39,928 nt of DNA from Gracilaria gracilis (GCA_030374805.1 JARGSG010000071.1:1-39928); one strand, 5' to 3'. Counted from the first letter of the stretch, positions 18,579-29,725 are shown. Notes: generated from the letters alone by a model not told the origin. Numbers and translations are program-made.

Positions 18579-20720
18579 ATGTCGGCAGCACCTTCATCGC
18601 TTTGGTTACTGTCATGGTTCTTCATCGTTGCTAGCGCCCAATTCGATGATTCACAACTTCCTGTGACATACGAAGATGTAAACGTGATTCTCCAGGAATT
18701 GCACGAGCGCTGGCCTCCTCTTTCAACGCCTCCTCCTTCGAACATTCCCGGTCTCACCGCCGATTTATGTCATGGTTCAGCTGAATGCGTTGAACCTCGC
18801 GTATGCTTCAGCTGTGCATCCCCTCCTTGTCAATGTTTCAAAGCACCGCGCTACGCGAACTATAGCTGCCAATCTTCGATGGAATGTGACGAAGGAGAGC
18901 ATTGTGAATGGGATGCTTCAGTTGGAATGACATCTGGCATTTGTACCTCTTCAAAGTACTATCAAGGACGGAACAGATCAATCCTAAGCCAGCAATTTGA
19001 CTCAGTACCGCCGCTACTGGGGTTTGGATTATCGGGAGACCGATGTTTCTCGCACCAGCACTGCCATGAAACTCGAAGTTGTCTATCCGAATCAATATTC
19101 GAAGCCGAGGTGTTCAAAATAACCCCCTGCGAATCCTCTTCTTTCCCTTGCGTTTGTACTCCTCTCAACTTTGCCCTTTGCTCAAACTCCTCCAGCTGTT
19201 CTCATGGTGAAATATGTGCCTCAGTGATGTTTTATGTACCGGTAACATTCTCTTACCGTTCTATGGAATCGGAGCGGGAGGCAGTCCTTGAGCCCATTTG
19301 CATATCATCGAACCTTTCTGGACATGCGGCTGTATTTTCTGTCTCGAATAACTCTTCTGTTTTGGAGTTTGCACATATGCAAACTGCAACACTTCAAGCG
19401 CCAAGCGCAGAGCACAACAATGTACCGCAAACGTTTCAGCCCGTATATGGAGATACTGCACCTTTCAGAGTACCTTCTTTAACGTTTTTTAATTCATTCT
19501 CGACAAATGAGCTCGCAAACGAGTTTATTGTTGGTATTCTGTCTTTAATTATTGTGTCACAACTACATAATATCGTGGAAAGTTTGATTCAAACTTCTTC
19601 TCGAATTGATCACAACACGTACTCCTCGTACATCACATTTTCCAGACTCAACTCCTTTCGTTTTGTTTCTCGTCTTTTTACCACGCGTGAACCATTTACA
19701 GAATCTGTACCGATCGCATCAAGTCGATGCACACCTCAAATTAGGTGTAAGCTGCTTTTTGGGCCTCTGTTTGCCCTCATCTTTCTATATGTGGTCGAGC
19801 TCGCCACCATTTTGGCAGGTACAAGTGTTCGCTCCGAGTATTATGCCGATCACAACTTTGATACCGTTGTGGCGCCAGTGCATGGCCCGCCCCGAGAACC
19901 TGTACAAGACCATTCTGACCCGTACTGTGATGACTTTTTCGTATCCCCCCGTGGGCTTTTCGAGTCTGGCAAAGTGTTGAAGTGTGTGAAACCTTTTCCA
20001 AAAGAGCCTGATGCAGCCCTGCGCGACATTATTCGGGTGTCGGTGTTCTATGGCACTGGGGAGACAGTGTTTGAAATATATTCTCTAAATGGAACGTACT
20101 CGGCTGTGGAGTTGTCAACGTCTTTGCGTTCAAAGAGCGGACTGAACATGAAAACAATGCCCTTTCGACCAGACCTTATGCGTCGACAAGAACGCACCTT
20201 GTTTCTAAACAACGTGTTGAATGGAATTAGGCGCATACTTGGCTATGACGTCATAGATGTAAGAAGTGCAGTGTGGTCAACACTGCAGCATATTGGCACA
20301 TCAGAAACACTAGAAAGTATAGAGTTTGCTTATCGTCCCAACTGGAATGAAAGTGCCGAGACCATTACGAACGCAGTCACATCCGGCCTCCGAGATTTGG
20401 ACCTCGTGCTCAACTCCAGCGGTCAGCCATGGATCTACACAAGACCATATACTTTTGAACAGCAAAACGCCTTAATGGCAATCGTGAAGCCGTACCGAAT
20501 TTCTCACGGATGGCTTCTGCTTTGCGCTATACTCGTCAGCGTGATACACATTGTGACAAATTCGTTCGCAACGAATTTTACGGAAGTTGCTTACATTGCA
20601 ATGAAGGAATTAATTGCAGATGACTGCGTGCTTGGACCGCTCGCAGAAAGCAAGTCGGAAGCGATAGACGTTGACCTGAGAAGCTTACAAAGTTTCGGAA
20701 CGAATAATAACAACAGTTAG
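18579..20720 (+). CDS. Cysteine-rich multi-pass membrane protein, unknown function
   Basis: The product from ATG 18579 has 713 residues; the codon before it is GTG. A signal peptide is clear (LWLLSWFFIVASA, cleavage about residue 20 before QFDDS). Residues 60-220 are cysteine-rich, with spacings such as CFSCASPPCQC, CQSSMECDEGEHC and CSNSSSCSHGEIC that recall EGF- or WAP-like disulphide domains without fitting one cleanly. N-glycosylation sequons are frequent. Three hydrophobic stretches follow: about 311-336 (FIVGILSLIIVSQ), 391-415 (LLFGPLFALIFLYVVELATIL) and 641-665 (WLLLCAILVSVIHIVTNSF). The loop of about 220 residues between the last two is soluble and probably extracytoplasmic. It stands alone in this orientation. 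A surface receptor-like role is possible but unproven. I know no matching family. Confidence 0.8.
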   Translation: MSAAPSSLWLLSWFFIVASAQFDDSQLPVTYEDVNVILQELHERWPPLSTPPPSNIPGLTADLCHGSAECVEPRVCFSCASPPCQCFKAPRYANYSCQSSMECDEGEHCEWDASVGMTSGICTSSKYYQGRNRSILSQQFDSVPPLLGFGLSGDRCFSHQHCHETRSCLSESIFEAEVFKITPCESSSFPCVCTPLNFALCSNSSSCSHGEICASVMFYVPVTFSYRSMESEREAVLEPICISSNLSGHAAVFSVSNNSSVLEFAHMQTATLQAPSAEHNNVPQTFQPVYGDTAPFRVPSLTFFNSFSTNELANEFIVGILSLIIVSQLHNIVESLIQTSSRIDHNTYSSYITFSRLNSFRFVSRLFTTREPFTESVPIASSRCTPQIRCKLLFGPLFALIFLYVVELATILAGTSVRSEYYADHNFDTVVAPVHGPPREPVQDHSDPYCDDFFVSPRGLFESGKVLKCVKPFPKEPDAALRDIIRVSVFYGTGETVFEIYSLNGTYSAVELSTSLRSKSGLNMKTMPFRPDLMRRQERTLFLNNVLNGIRRILGYDVIDVRSAVWSTLQHIGTSETLESIEFAYRPNWNESAETITNAVTSGLRDLDLVLNSSGQPWIYTRPYTFEQQNALMAIVKPYRISHGWLLLCAILVSVIHIVTNSFATNFTEVAYIAMKELIADDCVLGPLAESKSEAIDVDLRSLQSFGTNNNNS

Positions 20721-23700
20721 CATAATAATAAAGCATTATGAAAGACAAAGACATAATTATGAAGACGGTGCGAACATAGAGCCCATGAATAATTAGATGT
20801 TGAAGTGACTAAGCTTCTATTTTTTGCAATCCTAGCCACACGACGTAGTAATTCTTACGTACATTACATGCCAAAAACATTGGGTGCAATCTTCAACCTG
20901 AAATTTTGGTATTTTTCGTTAAAATTATGCACTTTTTGGTCTGTTCAAGGTAAAGGGCCGGCCCCTGGACAAATCACATAATATGGCACGGGGCACAAGT
21001 GTGTCTCCTTGCGAACGTGTACACGGAAGCCACGTCCGCATGGCTGGCCAGTTCATAGACGGTGACCAAGGGTGGCACCACGTTGCACACGCACAAAGAT
21101 CAGTCGGCGGGACGCTTGTCTTACAGGTTGATTCAAGCATCTCATCGTGCGCGCTCTCAGCACGAAGAGTTTGTTGCCGCTGAGCGCGTGATGTGAGAGA
21201 GGAACAAAACGCGATCGACGGCGGCGACGCAGCAAAACGACGGCGACGAGGTGGCAGATCCAGCGTAGCTCAGTAGCTCCGCTGAGCGCAAATTAGATCA
21301 TCCTTCCGCTCACTCTCGTTCAAATAAATCCACTTACAACATCCATACTTTTCCTTCAACAAGCGAGCTTCACTACCTTCGTAGATACTGCAGAAAACAA
21401 CTCCATCGAGTCTTTGGGAACATTGCCCCGTCACACTCGAATATTTCAATGCGTGAGTGATGGCGAGGAAACGCTGCAGTTGCTGTGCGATGCAAGATCG
21501 CGGAAAGAATGGTCGAGAATACTTTATCTGTAAGTGCTAGCATAGTTCAGAGCAAGTCCATATTGAGCAATAGCGCCTTTCTCAAGTCGTTTTGATCGGT
21601 GTCAGTGGCGCGTACACACAGACCAGTAATACAAATTCCATCGATAATCGCCTCCCCGTTCTCATCTCTAGAGTTATTGTACAATCCATCTATATTTCTT
21701 TGGTTCATCGCACAGCTCCTACCGGCTAGAAAACTGGCCATTAGCCCAATTTGCAAAACCAGTATTGGGAAATTCAGCTAGAAAAGTAGCGTTGACAGTA
21801 GCTCTACTGTTCTGGAGATCTACCAGAAGTGCTGGTACATTAGACTTCTGGAGCTAGCGGGAATTTAGTGTCTTTTGGACAATACCAGGGATTCAAAACG
21901 TAAGAAAAGTATTTTAACATCTAATGTTCAAGCACTTCACGATCCTGCAGCAAGTTGTAAACTAAAAGTAGAAAAGCACTGTCGTTGTATTACGCTCAAC
22001 GGCTGCAGTGAAAACGTTTATGACAAAGGAACCAACGGTTTTGTGGCAGTTTTGCAATATCTCTACCGTAGAGATATGTTCTTTCGCAATGGAGATTGCA
22101 CAAATGAGGTGCGTTCTTTGTAATTTCAGAACGACTGTTTCTCGTCGTCTGTCCCCACTGCACAATAGAACAAGACTAAATGTAGTCTCAATGGGTACGG
22201 GTGGGAGGGAAATCGAAAAAACCACTAAAAAGTTCGGTAAGGGAAGCTGCGGAGGGGTACGGACCAAGAACGGCGGCGGTGAAAGGCTGAAGAGTGGCGA
22301 ACACGAGGAGTTGTGAGCGCGCCTTCAAGCAATCGCAGCTTTGTACCGCACAGATCTTGGAGATCAGCCACATACAGTTCATAGGTGGCAGTAAACATGC
22401 CGACATGATACACGTGGTATGGTCTTGCTCCCGTTCCTCGCTCCAACAATTTGTAAATTTGAGATTTTAACTGTAATCTGTAAGCACTGTAATCTCAGTT
22501 TACAGTGTAGGTTCAAAATAATTCAATAAATTGAATATAGCACTTTTCCCTTGTCTATCTTTTAGCACAAACTTTCGGGCGTATACGTTGAGTGATGTGA
22601 TGCAATTTCTTGAATTTGTCAATGCTTTACAATTGCTACCGTTGGTACCGTGTACATTTTCAGGGATAGTACACCACCCTAAAGCACCGAATGCTATGAG
22701 AACCTGAACAAGAAATGCGGTTAGTAAAACTCAAGAATGATGCGAGTAGAGCCTAATTTGCTGTTTTTGTAAACCATTTAGTTTGCAATAAAACATTATT
22801 TTGGTACACCTTTAACACTCATCTGGTACAGCTTGCAAAAACAAAATTATTGGTGTCAAAGTCGACAACACTGTCATCATTAAAAATGAAACTGAGAACA
22901 ATATTGTCAATTGTGGCAAAGCATCAAAAGTCCCTTGTAAAAATGGTCTTAATATATGACCAATGCATCCCCAATATAATAGCCACAGCGCACATTAAGT
23001 GATTGTGAGCTGTATGTAGTGCAGCAAGATATCATTATTTTTGATTTTTGTTCTGCTTCTACTCTTGGTTTTGGTGCTTAGGGTGTGTCTAAAGTGATGC
23101 CCACTGTTATTAGGGCTTTTCAAAGTCCAATTTGCAAAGAAAACCTGCAAAGCTCCTAGACAATGTGCGTTTATTGATACAAAACTAATTCTGCGTTATT
23201 TGCTTGCCCAAACGCCAACTATTTACATTTTTTGAAGACAAACTGTGATAATTATCAGTTCTAAGTTCTGACAACTACAAAAAGACGATAAATCTGTAAT
23301 CATTTAGAATTACCAAACCTATTAGTTGCAATACTTACTTAAAATAATAGGTATGTCAGTAGTGTATTTACTCTAAGACTATAAATTTTGATTTGGGAGC
23401 ATTTTTGCTCTTTATGGCAATTTTTTGGATGCCTTTTACGATATGTCTTGTAACGAGCTGCGTGCGAGTTCTCTTTGGCTTCAAATCTATTTTGTTGGTA
23501 GGGTAGTGATCTTATTCACGGTACGACTTTAGAGAGTAAGAAAAATGCATAATGTGACAACGCGCATATTTTTATGTCAAAATCTATAAAAAAAAGTTAA
23601 ATTTTAAACTACTGTCTTCTTCCTATATACATTATAAACAGTAAGATGAAACAACAGTGCCAAAATTATAGCAGAAGACCATTTTAGCACATAACGGTAG

Positions 23701-25362
23701 TTTTTAATAGTTTTTGGAGAACTAAGTTCAGCAAGTCTTGCTGTGCTATGGATAAAAATAGCCGGTTTGCCCGATTGTTTCTTTAGAAGGAGCTTTTTTT
23801 TTGAATTTGTCCTCGTAATTTGACCCATATACAAAACCAAACAGTACAAAACCACAAATGAGACGTTTTCATTAGGATCAAAGATGAATACGGAACTGTC
23901 ATTGACTTTTCATGTCTTTGTTCCATACAAGACAAGAGCTGCACATTACGCACCCACGAAAGCCTTTAATAAACTCTTTCGTTCCTAGATAGGTGCCCCA
24001 TTTGTAATCACATAAACTATAGCACGGATACAACTTTAGTTGCTAGTACACAAATGCTAAACTCCCCAAAACAACTACAAAATACTCGTGCATTCGCCAC
24101 AGAATTGCCAAAACTCACGGAAAATAGGCTTGAAGTTTTTTCAAGAAACTGAAAAAGCTTGTCAAGAAGATATCAGTTAATTTTCAGTAAACAAGTACGA
24201 TGATTAGAATAAAGACACACTTATAGAACACCCAGTTTTTGATACTTTCTACGAAGTTGTAGAACTTGGGGTTATAAACATGATGAAATTCACCTGAAAT
24301 AAGCTCGAGGATCTTTTTAAGAGATCAGAGAGGTTTAGGTCTTCCGCTTGGAAGAAAAGTGGTAGAAATGAATCGCTCATCTTCTGTTTCAACATTTTAT
24401 TTAACACTTTGAATGGTTGAAAAGTCGGGGGAACATGGGACTCCCTCGCGCGTTTATTTCGAATAAAGACAGGAACCTTTCACAGATCTCGGAATACTTC
24501 TGGCAGGTTTTCTGAAACAGACTTTATTGTACACTAAGTCATGGGAATTGGCAAATTCTTTAAAAATTTACATGTAACGGAAGAGAATAAGTTTTTTAAA
24601 CCTTTCAGTATTGTCAGTGTGCAACTGATGTTTCATCCTTGCCCTTAAATCGACCACAGTGTTCAAAGGAAGGGGGCCAAAAATTCAAAGCACAAACTTT
24701 ACGGACAAAATGTGGAAGTGTGAGCGTTATCGTGTAGATTGGATCTAACCAGAATCCGTAGCAGTAAAGGAAAACCTAGCAGTAAAGAAAAACCTCGAAT
24801 TTCATAAAGAGGCATGGACAAAGACTAAGAAGGAGAAGGTTTTGAACGTTAGTGATGGGCGGTCATCATGGACAAGGGCTACGTTGGAATGAAGAGGAAT
24901 ATCGGATTTATTGTTTCAAAATAGAGACTTGAGACAATGAAGCTGATCTACACGCCGTTCTGCGGCGTGTGACGGACTGCCACCGGCGTACGCGCAAGCC
25001 GCTGCGCTACGTACGCGACTCGCAGTTCGGGGGAAAAGTGCGAGCGCAGGGCGCTGCCGTAAGCACTTGGCGGCCGGGCAGGCGCCGGCGACGCAGATTT
25101 TGCGACAAGTGACGGCGGGCGCGTTACAGTTCCTCAACTCGGCCTCAACTCGGATGCTTCGCACGGCGGACAACGAGACTTGCGTGGTTGACTGAGCACA
25201 ACGTGCAGAGTAAGAAGTAGTCCAAAGTATCAAAGTATCTACCACCACAAAGTTACTCACTAACGGTGTAAAGTTCTGTAAAGTGTGGATGGGGAAACGG
25301 TGGCGCATACGGGGCAAACGATTAATTAACGCCAATTTCTCTGTAATTATTCCGCGCCCAAT
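20721..25362. other. 4.6-kb AT-rich gene desert
   Basis: No frame with a convincing domain was found. Visible items: a GGGCCGGCCC palindrome near 20958; a 64-codon - strand frame ending at 21547 (ATG near 21740) without motif; a dispersed repeat at 21775-21824; short hairpins at 21823-21851 and 22485-22507 (arms CACTGTAA/TTACAGTG); and a GC-rich island at 24950-25200. The rest (22550-24900) is AT-rich, with stops in all frames. Confidence 0.6.
21775..21824. repeat. Dispersed repeat, copy A
   Basis: The block CAGCTAGAAAAGTAGC, followed after a short variable part by CTACTGTTCTGGAGATCTA, matches 31122-31162. The right copy lacks about 8 nt in the middle. Confidence 0.6.
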
Positions 25363-28300
25363 TTACTCCGCAATTACTCTGCAGTGCCCAAATTCGGCGT
25401 CCGAGTACCACAGCTCACCGAAGCGATCCAGGTAGCCGTCGCTCGTTCCGAGCCGCACGTCGCTGCCGTCTGCCTGCCGATGCGTCACTGCACGGCTCCC
25501 GCTCCAGCCGTCGGCGCGTCTGGAGGTGGAAAGGCGCTGCTGCTGCAGCGCGCGCAGCTTGGCGCCCCACGCCTCGTCGTCACTCGTCGCAACGCATGCA
25601 CCGTCGCCCACGCGCCAAATCCTTCCCTTTCTTGTCTCCCACTCCCGCGACACAACGTACGACCCGTCCTCGTTCAGGCCCACCTCCACGACCGCCGCGT
25701 CGTGCTGCAGCGGCCGCGCTACCTCCTCTCCGTTCGCCATATTCCACACGCGAACAGTTTTGTCCTTCGACCCGGACACTACCCGCTTGCCGTCGTAGCT
25801 CCACGCCACGCAGTACACGTCGTCGTCGTGAGCCGACATTGTGTGTGTCAAACGCCGCTCGCTGTGCACCGTCCACACGCGCACCGTGTGGTCTGCTGAG
25901 CCGGACACCACCTGCGTCCCATCCGCGCTCCACGCCACACTGCGCACCCAGTGCTCGTGGCCAATCAGCGGCGCTCCCAGCGCTTGCCCGCTGTCCACCT
26001 CCCACAGTCGCACGCTCCCGTCAACTCCGCCCGACGCCACACGTTTTCCATTGGCGCTCCAAGCTACGCAACGCACGGAGTGTGTGTGCCCAACGAGCGG
26101 CTCCCCCACCGCTCGGCCGCTGTCAGCGTCCCACACGCGCACGCTCTTGTCATTGCCGCCCGACGCAAACCGCCGCTCGTCCGAGCTCCATGCAACACAA
26201 AACACCGCAGCGGTGTGCCCAACAAACGCCTCTCCCACCGCCGCTCCGCTTCGCACATCCCACATGCGAACTGTGCAGTCTGCCGAACCGCTCAACGCGC
26301 GCGTCTCGTTTCGGTTCGGCGTAACGCAAAGGACCGGAGCTGTGTGTCCGCACTGTGCCTGTGCAACGCTCTCTCCGCTGTCACCCGGAGCCCACACTCG
26401 CGCGCTCCAGTCCAATGATCCGGACACAATTTGTCTTCCGTTTCCGTTCCACCTCACACAATACACTTCACCCGTGTGACCAACGAGCGGCTGTCCAACA
26501 ATCTGTCCGCTGCTCACGTCCCAAACGCGCACGGAGCTGTCCGTCGAGCCGGATACAACACGTGTGCCGTCCGCGCTCCATGAAGCGCAAAGCACCCAGC
26601 CGCCGTGCCCAACCAGCGCCGCTCCCACTTGCTGTCCGCCTTCCACATCCCACACGCGCACGCTTCTGTCATTCGAACCGGATACAATTCGCTTTCCGTC
26701 CACACTCCACGCCACACATTTCACAAAGTCAGTGTGTCCAACCAGCGCCTGCCCCACAACTTCTCTGCTCTCCACATTCCACACACGAATCGTGCCGTCC
26801 CTCGAGCCAGACGCAACACGCCTCCCGTCGCTGCTCCACGCAACGCAGTCAATGCTACCCGTGTGACCACCAAGTGCGTGTCCCACACTACAGATATCAT
26901 AACAATATGATCTCGCTCGCCTCCATCGCGCCCAAAAACCACGCGACTGCCTCATGGGTCCCACAGATGATCCGCTGCTGGCTTCCCATACACGAACAGT
27001 TTCGTCAAGGGAACCCGACGCTATCAAACTGCCATCGTCACTGACAGCAACGCACGATACCTCATCATCATGACATCTACGACTCTGCGTTGTCTGCCCC
27101 GTTTCCGTATTCCATATCCATATCGCCCCATGCCGAAGTCCGATCACCACTATCTTCAAATTCGATGATAACTCAACACAGTTCTGCGACGTATAGTAAT
27201 TCATGTCCATCATAATTTCGTCGCACTCCTGTCGTTGTGTTTCAGAAAAACCGCTTGCAAAGTTGTACTGTGTAACTCCGACCGTCGTCCCGTCGACCCA
27301 GCAACACGAAAGCCTCTCTTCATCCATTTGAACTGAGTAAGCAACGCCATAAACTGTAACAATGTCCAACGAAGTCGTACTTGCTCTTTGCAAAAATCCC
27401 ACAGACGCCTTGGCCCATGGCTTCGGTGCACGTGCTTCCATCTCTGCAACAAACTGCTTCGTTGTCTCGCACACTGTCGAGAAGCTCAACAGTCTTCCAT
27501 GGATCTGAAACCAAGCCTCTCTCACCGAATTGTTCTCCAACACAAAAGTGCAACCCATGCGAGCCGCTCTCCGAACCATCTCCATGTGCCTCACCAATTC
27601 ATCATTCCCACCTTCATGAACTTTCGCAACCTTCTTTCCCACACTCAAATCGCGCTCCACTGCCGAAATTCCGTTGTTTACCAAACGACCCACTATCCAT
27701 TCCGGCTGCAATAACAGCCACAAAAGCTGCTTCTCGTATCTCGCACCCCGGAGTGCCCGACACACGTTGTCGTGGATATAATCATCACCTTGCATATTCC
27801 ACCATTCCCACTTTCCGTTCTCGATTTCCGCCCTTGGCTCAACTTCTTCCGCTGGCTGCTCGCTGCTCTCATCAATGCTTCCGCTCACGTTGTAGCAACA
27901 CGGTTCGGGGTACCAACGCTTCAAACCACTCTTCTCTCTCGAAAGCGACTCAACAACTTCTTCTTCCGATGGTGCCTTCACTTCCGCTTTTTGTGCTTCC
28001 TCAGGCACCCTCTTTTCGTGCACGATGTAGTTATCAACGAGTGATCGCCAGCATGTCTTTACCTCGTACCTTTCCGAAGCTTTTCGAAGTGCGATATCGA
28101 GGATGACATCATGCAACTGAACCAATACTTGTGAGTTGAGCCTAAACCTACGTACAAGATTCACCTCATCGAACGCCTTCACAACTTCATCAGTTCTCTC
28201 TACATCGCAAAATCCCCACAAGTTTCGTAACATGTGAATCGGTACCATCTGCTGCTTCTCAACAACACACAAAGCGCGAAACAACTTGCCGAAAGAAATG

Positions 28301-29607
28301 CCATCGCGATCAGACTGCAAAAAGTCCAACGACGAATCTACAATCATCCTGACCGAACCGTAGGCTTCTGCATCACCATCCGCTATGCTTTGTTCCTTTG
28401 AAAGAATCCGATCGTACACATGCTCCCAAGAGCGTGCAACGTCATCCTTGCATTGCCTGCTCTCCCTTCGCACCGTCTCGCCCACAACTCCTAGTGCCAC
28501 CGGAAGCCCGTTGCAGATACGCAGCAAACCTCTTACTGCTTCTTCATTCCTTTGGGCCAAGGAGACTTTCCAATCGAACTTCGCATGTTCCATCAACATT
28601 TCTCGCGCTTTGTCGCTGTATGTTTCCAGCGCTTTAAACTCAATGTATTCGTCGCATGCATCCGTGAGCTTCTGAGATCTTGTTGTATACACCAAGCGGC
28701 TGCTTTCGCTCAATAGTGTTGCCAGAACTCTTGGCACTGTCGTAGAAATGCCGTTAACCAGCCATATGTCATCGATGAGCAAGAGGCATGTTTGGTTTTT
28801 GAACCAAGTCGACGCAGCATCTACAGCTTCCTGTAACTCTTTCGAGCCCTTCAACCTTTCGGCCAGAGATGCATTGCCAGTACGTTGCACCAATGTAGCA
28901 ATTCCTGTTATGACTTGTGATAACGTAGCCTGGTTTCCCAGTTGAATGTACAGCACCCCTCCAGTAAACTTTCGCTTGATATCTTGAACCCCCGCCAGGC
29001 CTCGCAGTGCACATGTCTTACCAACACCGCCCATCCCGACGGCTACCACTCCAACTATCCTGGAATTACCTTCCTGCAATACAGCGGCCTTCAGCTTGCC
29101 TTCGCATGTTGAAGTAGAGCCATAATCCAATATGAGTCGTGGTGGGTTCGGAGGCACATTACAATGGGGAACAAATCCATGGTTCATGGACTGTTGTTGA
29201 AGCTCTCTGGACACCGATGCAACTTTATCGCTTAGAAACTCGAAGCACTTGTTCACATTTTGTTCACACCGATCTAAGATTTGCTTCATGCGATTGACGC
29301 GACCGGTGTATCTGGCAGATGCTATTCGCGACTGCCACTTCTCGAGTGCCTTAAAGTCCTCCTCCAAGGTTGTGAGATGCGCATGTAGTATGGTGTCCAT
29401 TATGGGGTCATCTGCAACAACTGATTCCAGCGTGGGGGTCAGACGTCGAATATCTGCTACATGGCGTTGAAGTAGATCCAGCTTGGTGCGGTTGTCGCTG
29501 GTGAGGTCCTGGCGTTCGCGCAAGCGGTCTACGACAGCAGGAACCTTGTCACAAAAAGCCACCAAAGCGCCAACCACTCCGGCGGATGCTGCTACAACTG
29601 CTGCCAT
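25363..29607 (-). CDS. NLR-like protein: helical N-terminus, NB-ARC, Apaf-1-like helices, WD40 repeats
   Basis: The 1414-residue product starts at ATG 29607 (ACCATGG context, TATA box 111 nt upstream). Upstream codons are open only from a TTG. Residues 1-140 are all-helical and recall HeLo/MLKL-type four-helix bundles (a weak match). NB-ARC follows: P-loop GMGGVGKT (about 191-198), kinase-2 LLLIDDIW (about 275-282), RNBS-B-like LVYTTRS, GLPV (about 365) and an MHD-like LHD (about 497). After an acidic linker a helical segment (LLWLLLQPEWIVGRL) resembles the Apaf-1 helical region. About 12 WD40 repeats of 43 residues fill 812-1350, many ending VRVWD. The NB-ARC is expected to act as an ATP/ADP switch for oligomerisation, with the WD40 propellers as sensor and the N-terminus as effector. 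This fits intracellular immunity or programmed cell death by family logic; the ligand is unknown. It lies alone between AT-rich spacers. Confidence 0.93.
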   Translation of the reverse strand: MAAVVAASAGVVGALVAFCDKVPAVVDRLRERQDLTSDNRTKLDLLQRHVADIRRLTPTLESVVADDPIMDTILHAHLTTLEEDFKALEKWQSRIASARYTGRVNRMKQILDRCEQNVNKCFEFLSDKVASVSRELQQQSMNHGFVPHCNVPPNPPRLILDYGSTSTCEGKLKAAVLQEGNSRIVGVVAVGMGGVGKTCALRGLAGVQDIKRKFTGGVLYIQLGNQATLSQVITGIATLVQRTGNASLAERLKGSKELQEAVDAASTWFKNQTCLLLIDDIWLVNGISTTVPRVLATLLSESSRLVYTTRSQKLTDACDEYIEFKALETYSDKAREMLMEHAKFDWKVSLAQRNEEAVRGLLRICNGLPVALGVVGETVRRESRQCKDDVARSWEHVYDRILSKEQSIADGDAEAYGSVRMIVDSSLDFLQSDRDGISFGKLFRALCVVEKQQMVPIHMLRNLWGFCDVERTDEVVKAFDEVNLVRRFRLNSQVLVQLHDVILDIALRKASERYEVKTCWRSLVDNYIVHEKRVPEEAQKAEVKAPSEEEVVESLSREKSGLKRWYPEPCCYNVSGSIDESSEQPAEEVEPRAEIENGKWEWWNMQGDDYIHDNVCRALRGARYEKQLLWLLLQPEWIVGRLVNNGISAVERDLSVGKKVAKVHEGGNDELVRHMEMVRRAARMGCTFVLENNSVREAWFQIHGRLLSFSTVCETTKQFVAEMEARAPKPWAKASVGFLQRASTTSLDIVTVYGVAYSVQMDEERLSCCWVDGTTVGVTQYNFASGFSETQRQECDEIMMDMNYYTSQNCVELSSNLKIVVIGLRHGAIWIWNTETGQTTQSRRCHDDEVSCVAVSDDGSLIASGSLDETVRVWEASSGSSVGPMRQSRGFWARWRRARSYCYDICSVGHALGGHTGSIDCVAWSSDGRRVASGSRDGTIRVWNVESREVVGQALVGHTDFVKCVAWSVDGKRIVSGSNDRSVRVWDVEGGQQVGAALVGHGGWVLCASWSADGTRVVSGSTDSSVRVWDVSSGQIVGQPLVGHTGEVYCVRWNGNGRQIVSGSLDWSARVWAPGDSGESVAQAQCGHTAPVLCVTPNRNETRALSGSADCTVRMWDVRSGAAVGEAFVGHTAAVFCVAWSSDERRFASGGNDKSVRVWDADSGRAVGEPLVGHTHSVRCVAWSANGKRVASGGVDGSVRLWEVDSGQALGAPLIGHEHWVRSVAWSADGTQVVSGSADHTVRVWTVHSERRLTHTMSAHDDDVYCVAWSYDGKRVVSGSKDKTVRVWNMANGEEVARPLQHDAAVVEVGLNEDGSYVVSREWETRKGRIWRVGDGACVATSDDEAWGAKLRALQQQRLSTSRRADGWSGSRAVTHRQADGSDVRLGTSDGYLDRFGELWYSDAEFGHCRVIAE
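25690..27170 (-). repeat. Array of about twelve 129-bp WD40-coding repeats
   Basis: The period is 43 codons, with the conserved frame GHTxxVxCVAWSxDGxxVxSGSxDxxVRVWD. Repeats 3 to 11 are regular. The first and last are degenerate, and repeat 2 carries an insertion of about 25 residues at 26885-26960. Confidence 0.9.
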
Positions 29608-29716
29608 GGTTTTTTCGGTACGCAAATGACGGTAGGATGAATAAACGGTGATCGATGGCGGTACAACGAGCTCTGCGAACAGAACGTGAATGACTAGGGT
29701 GCGGTGCGAGAGTGGT

Positions 29717-29725
29717 CTTATAAGA
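29717..29725 (-). promoter_or_regulatory. TATA box of the NLR-like gene
   Basis: TCTTATAAG on the - strand lies about 111 nt before the ATG at 29607. It supports that start, because the longer TTG-initiated frame would begin upstream of the box. Confidence 0.55.

Noticed and set aside
21255..21340. tRNA-like string TAGCTCAGTAG followed by GTTCAAAT
   Set aside because: The D-stem pairs only with a 12-nt loop lacking GG, and no anticodon, T-stem or acceptor pairing can be made.
22188..22449. Two overlapping - strand frames of about 70 codons
   Set aside because: At least the longer one lacks an ATG near its start; neither has a motif. Possibly a relic, but unsupported.
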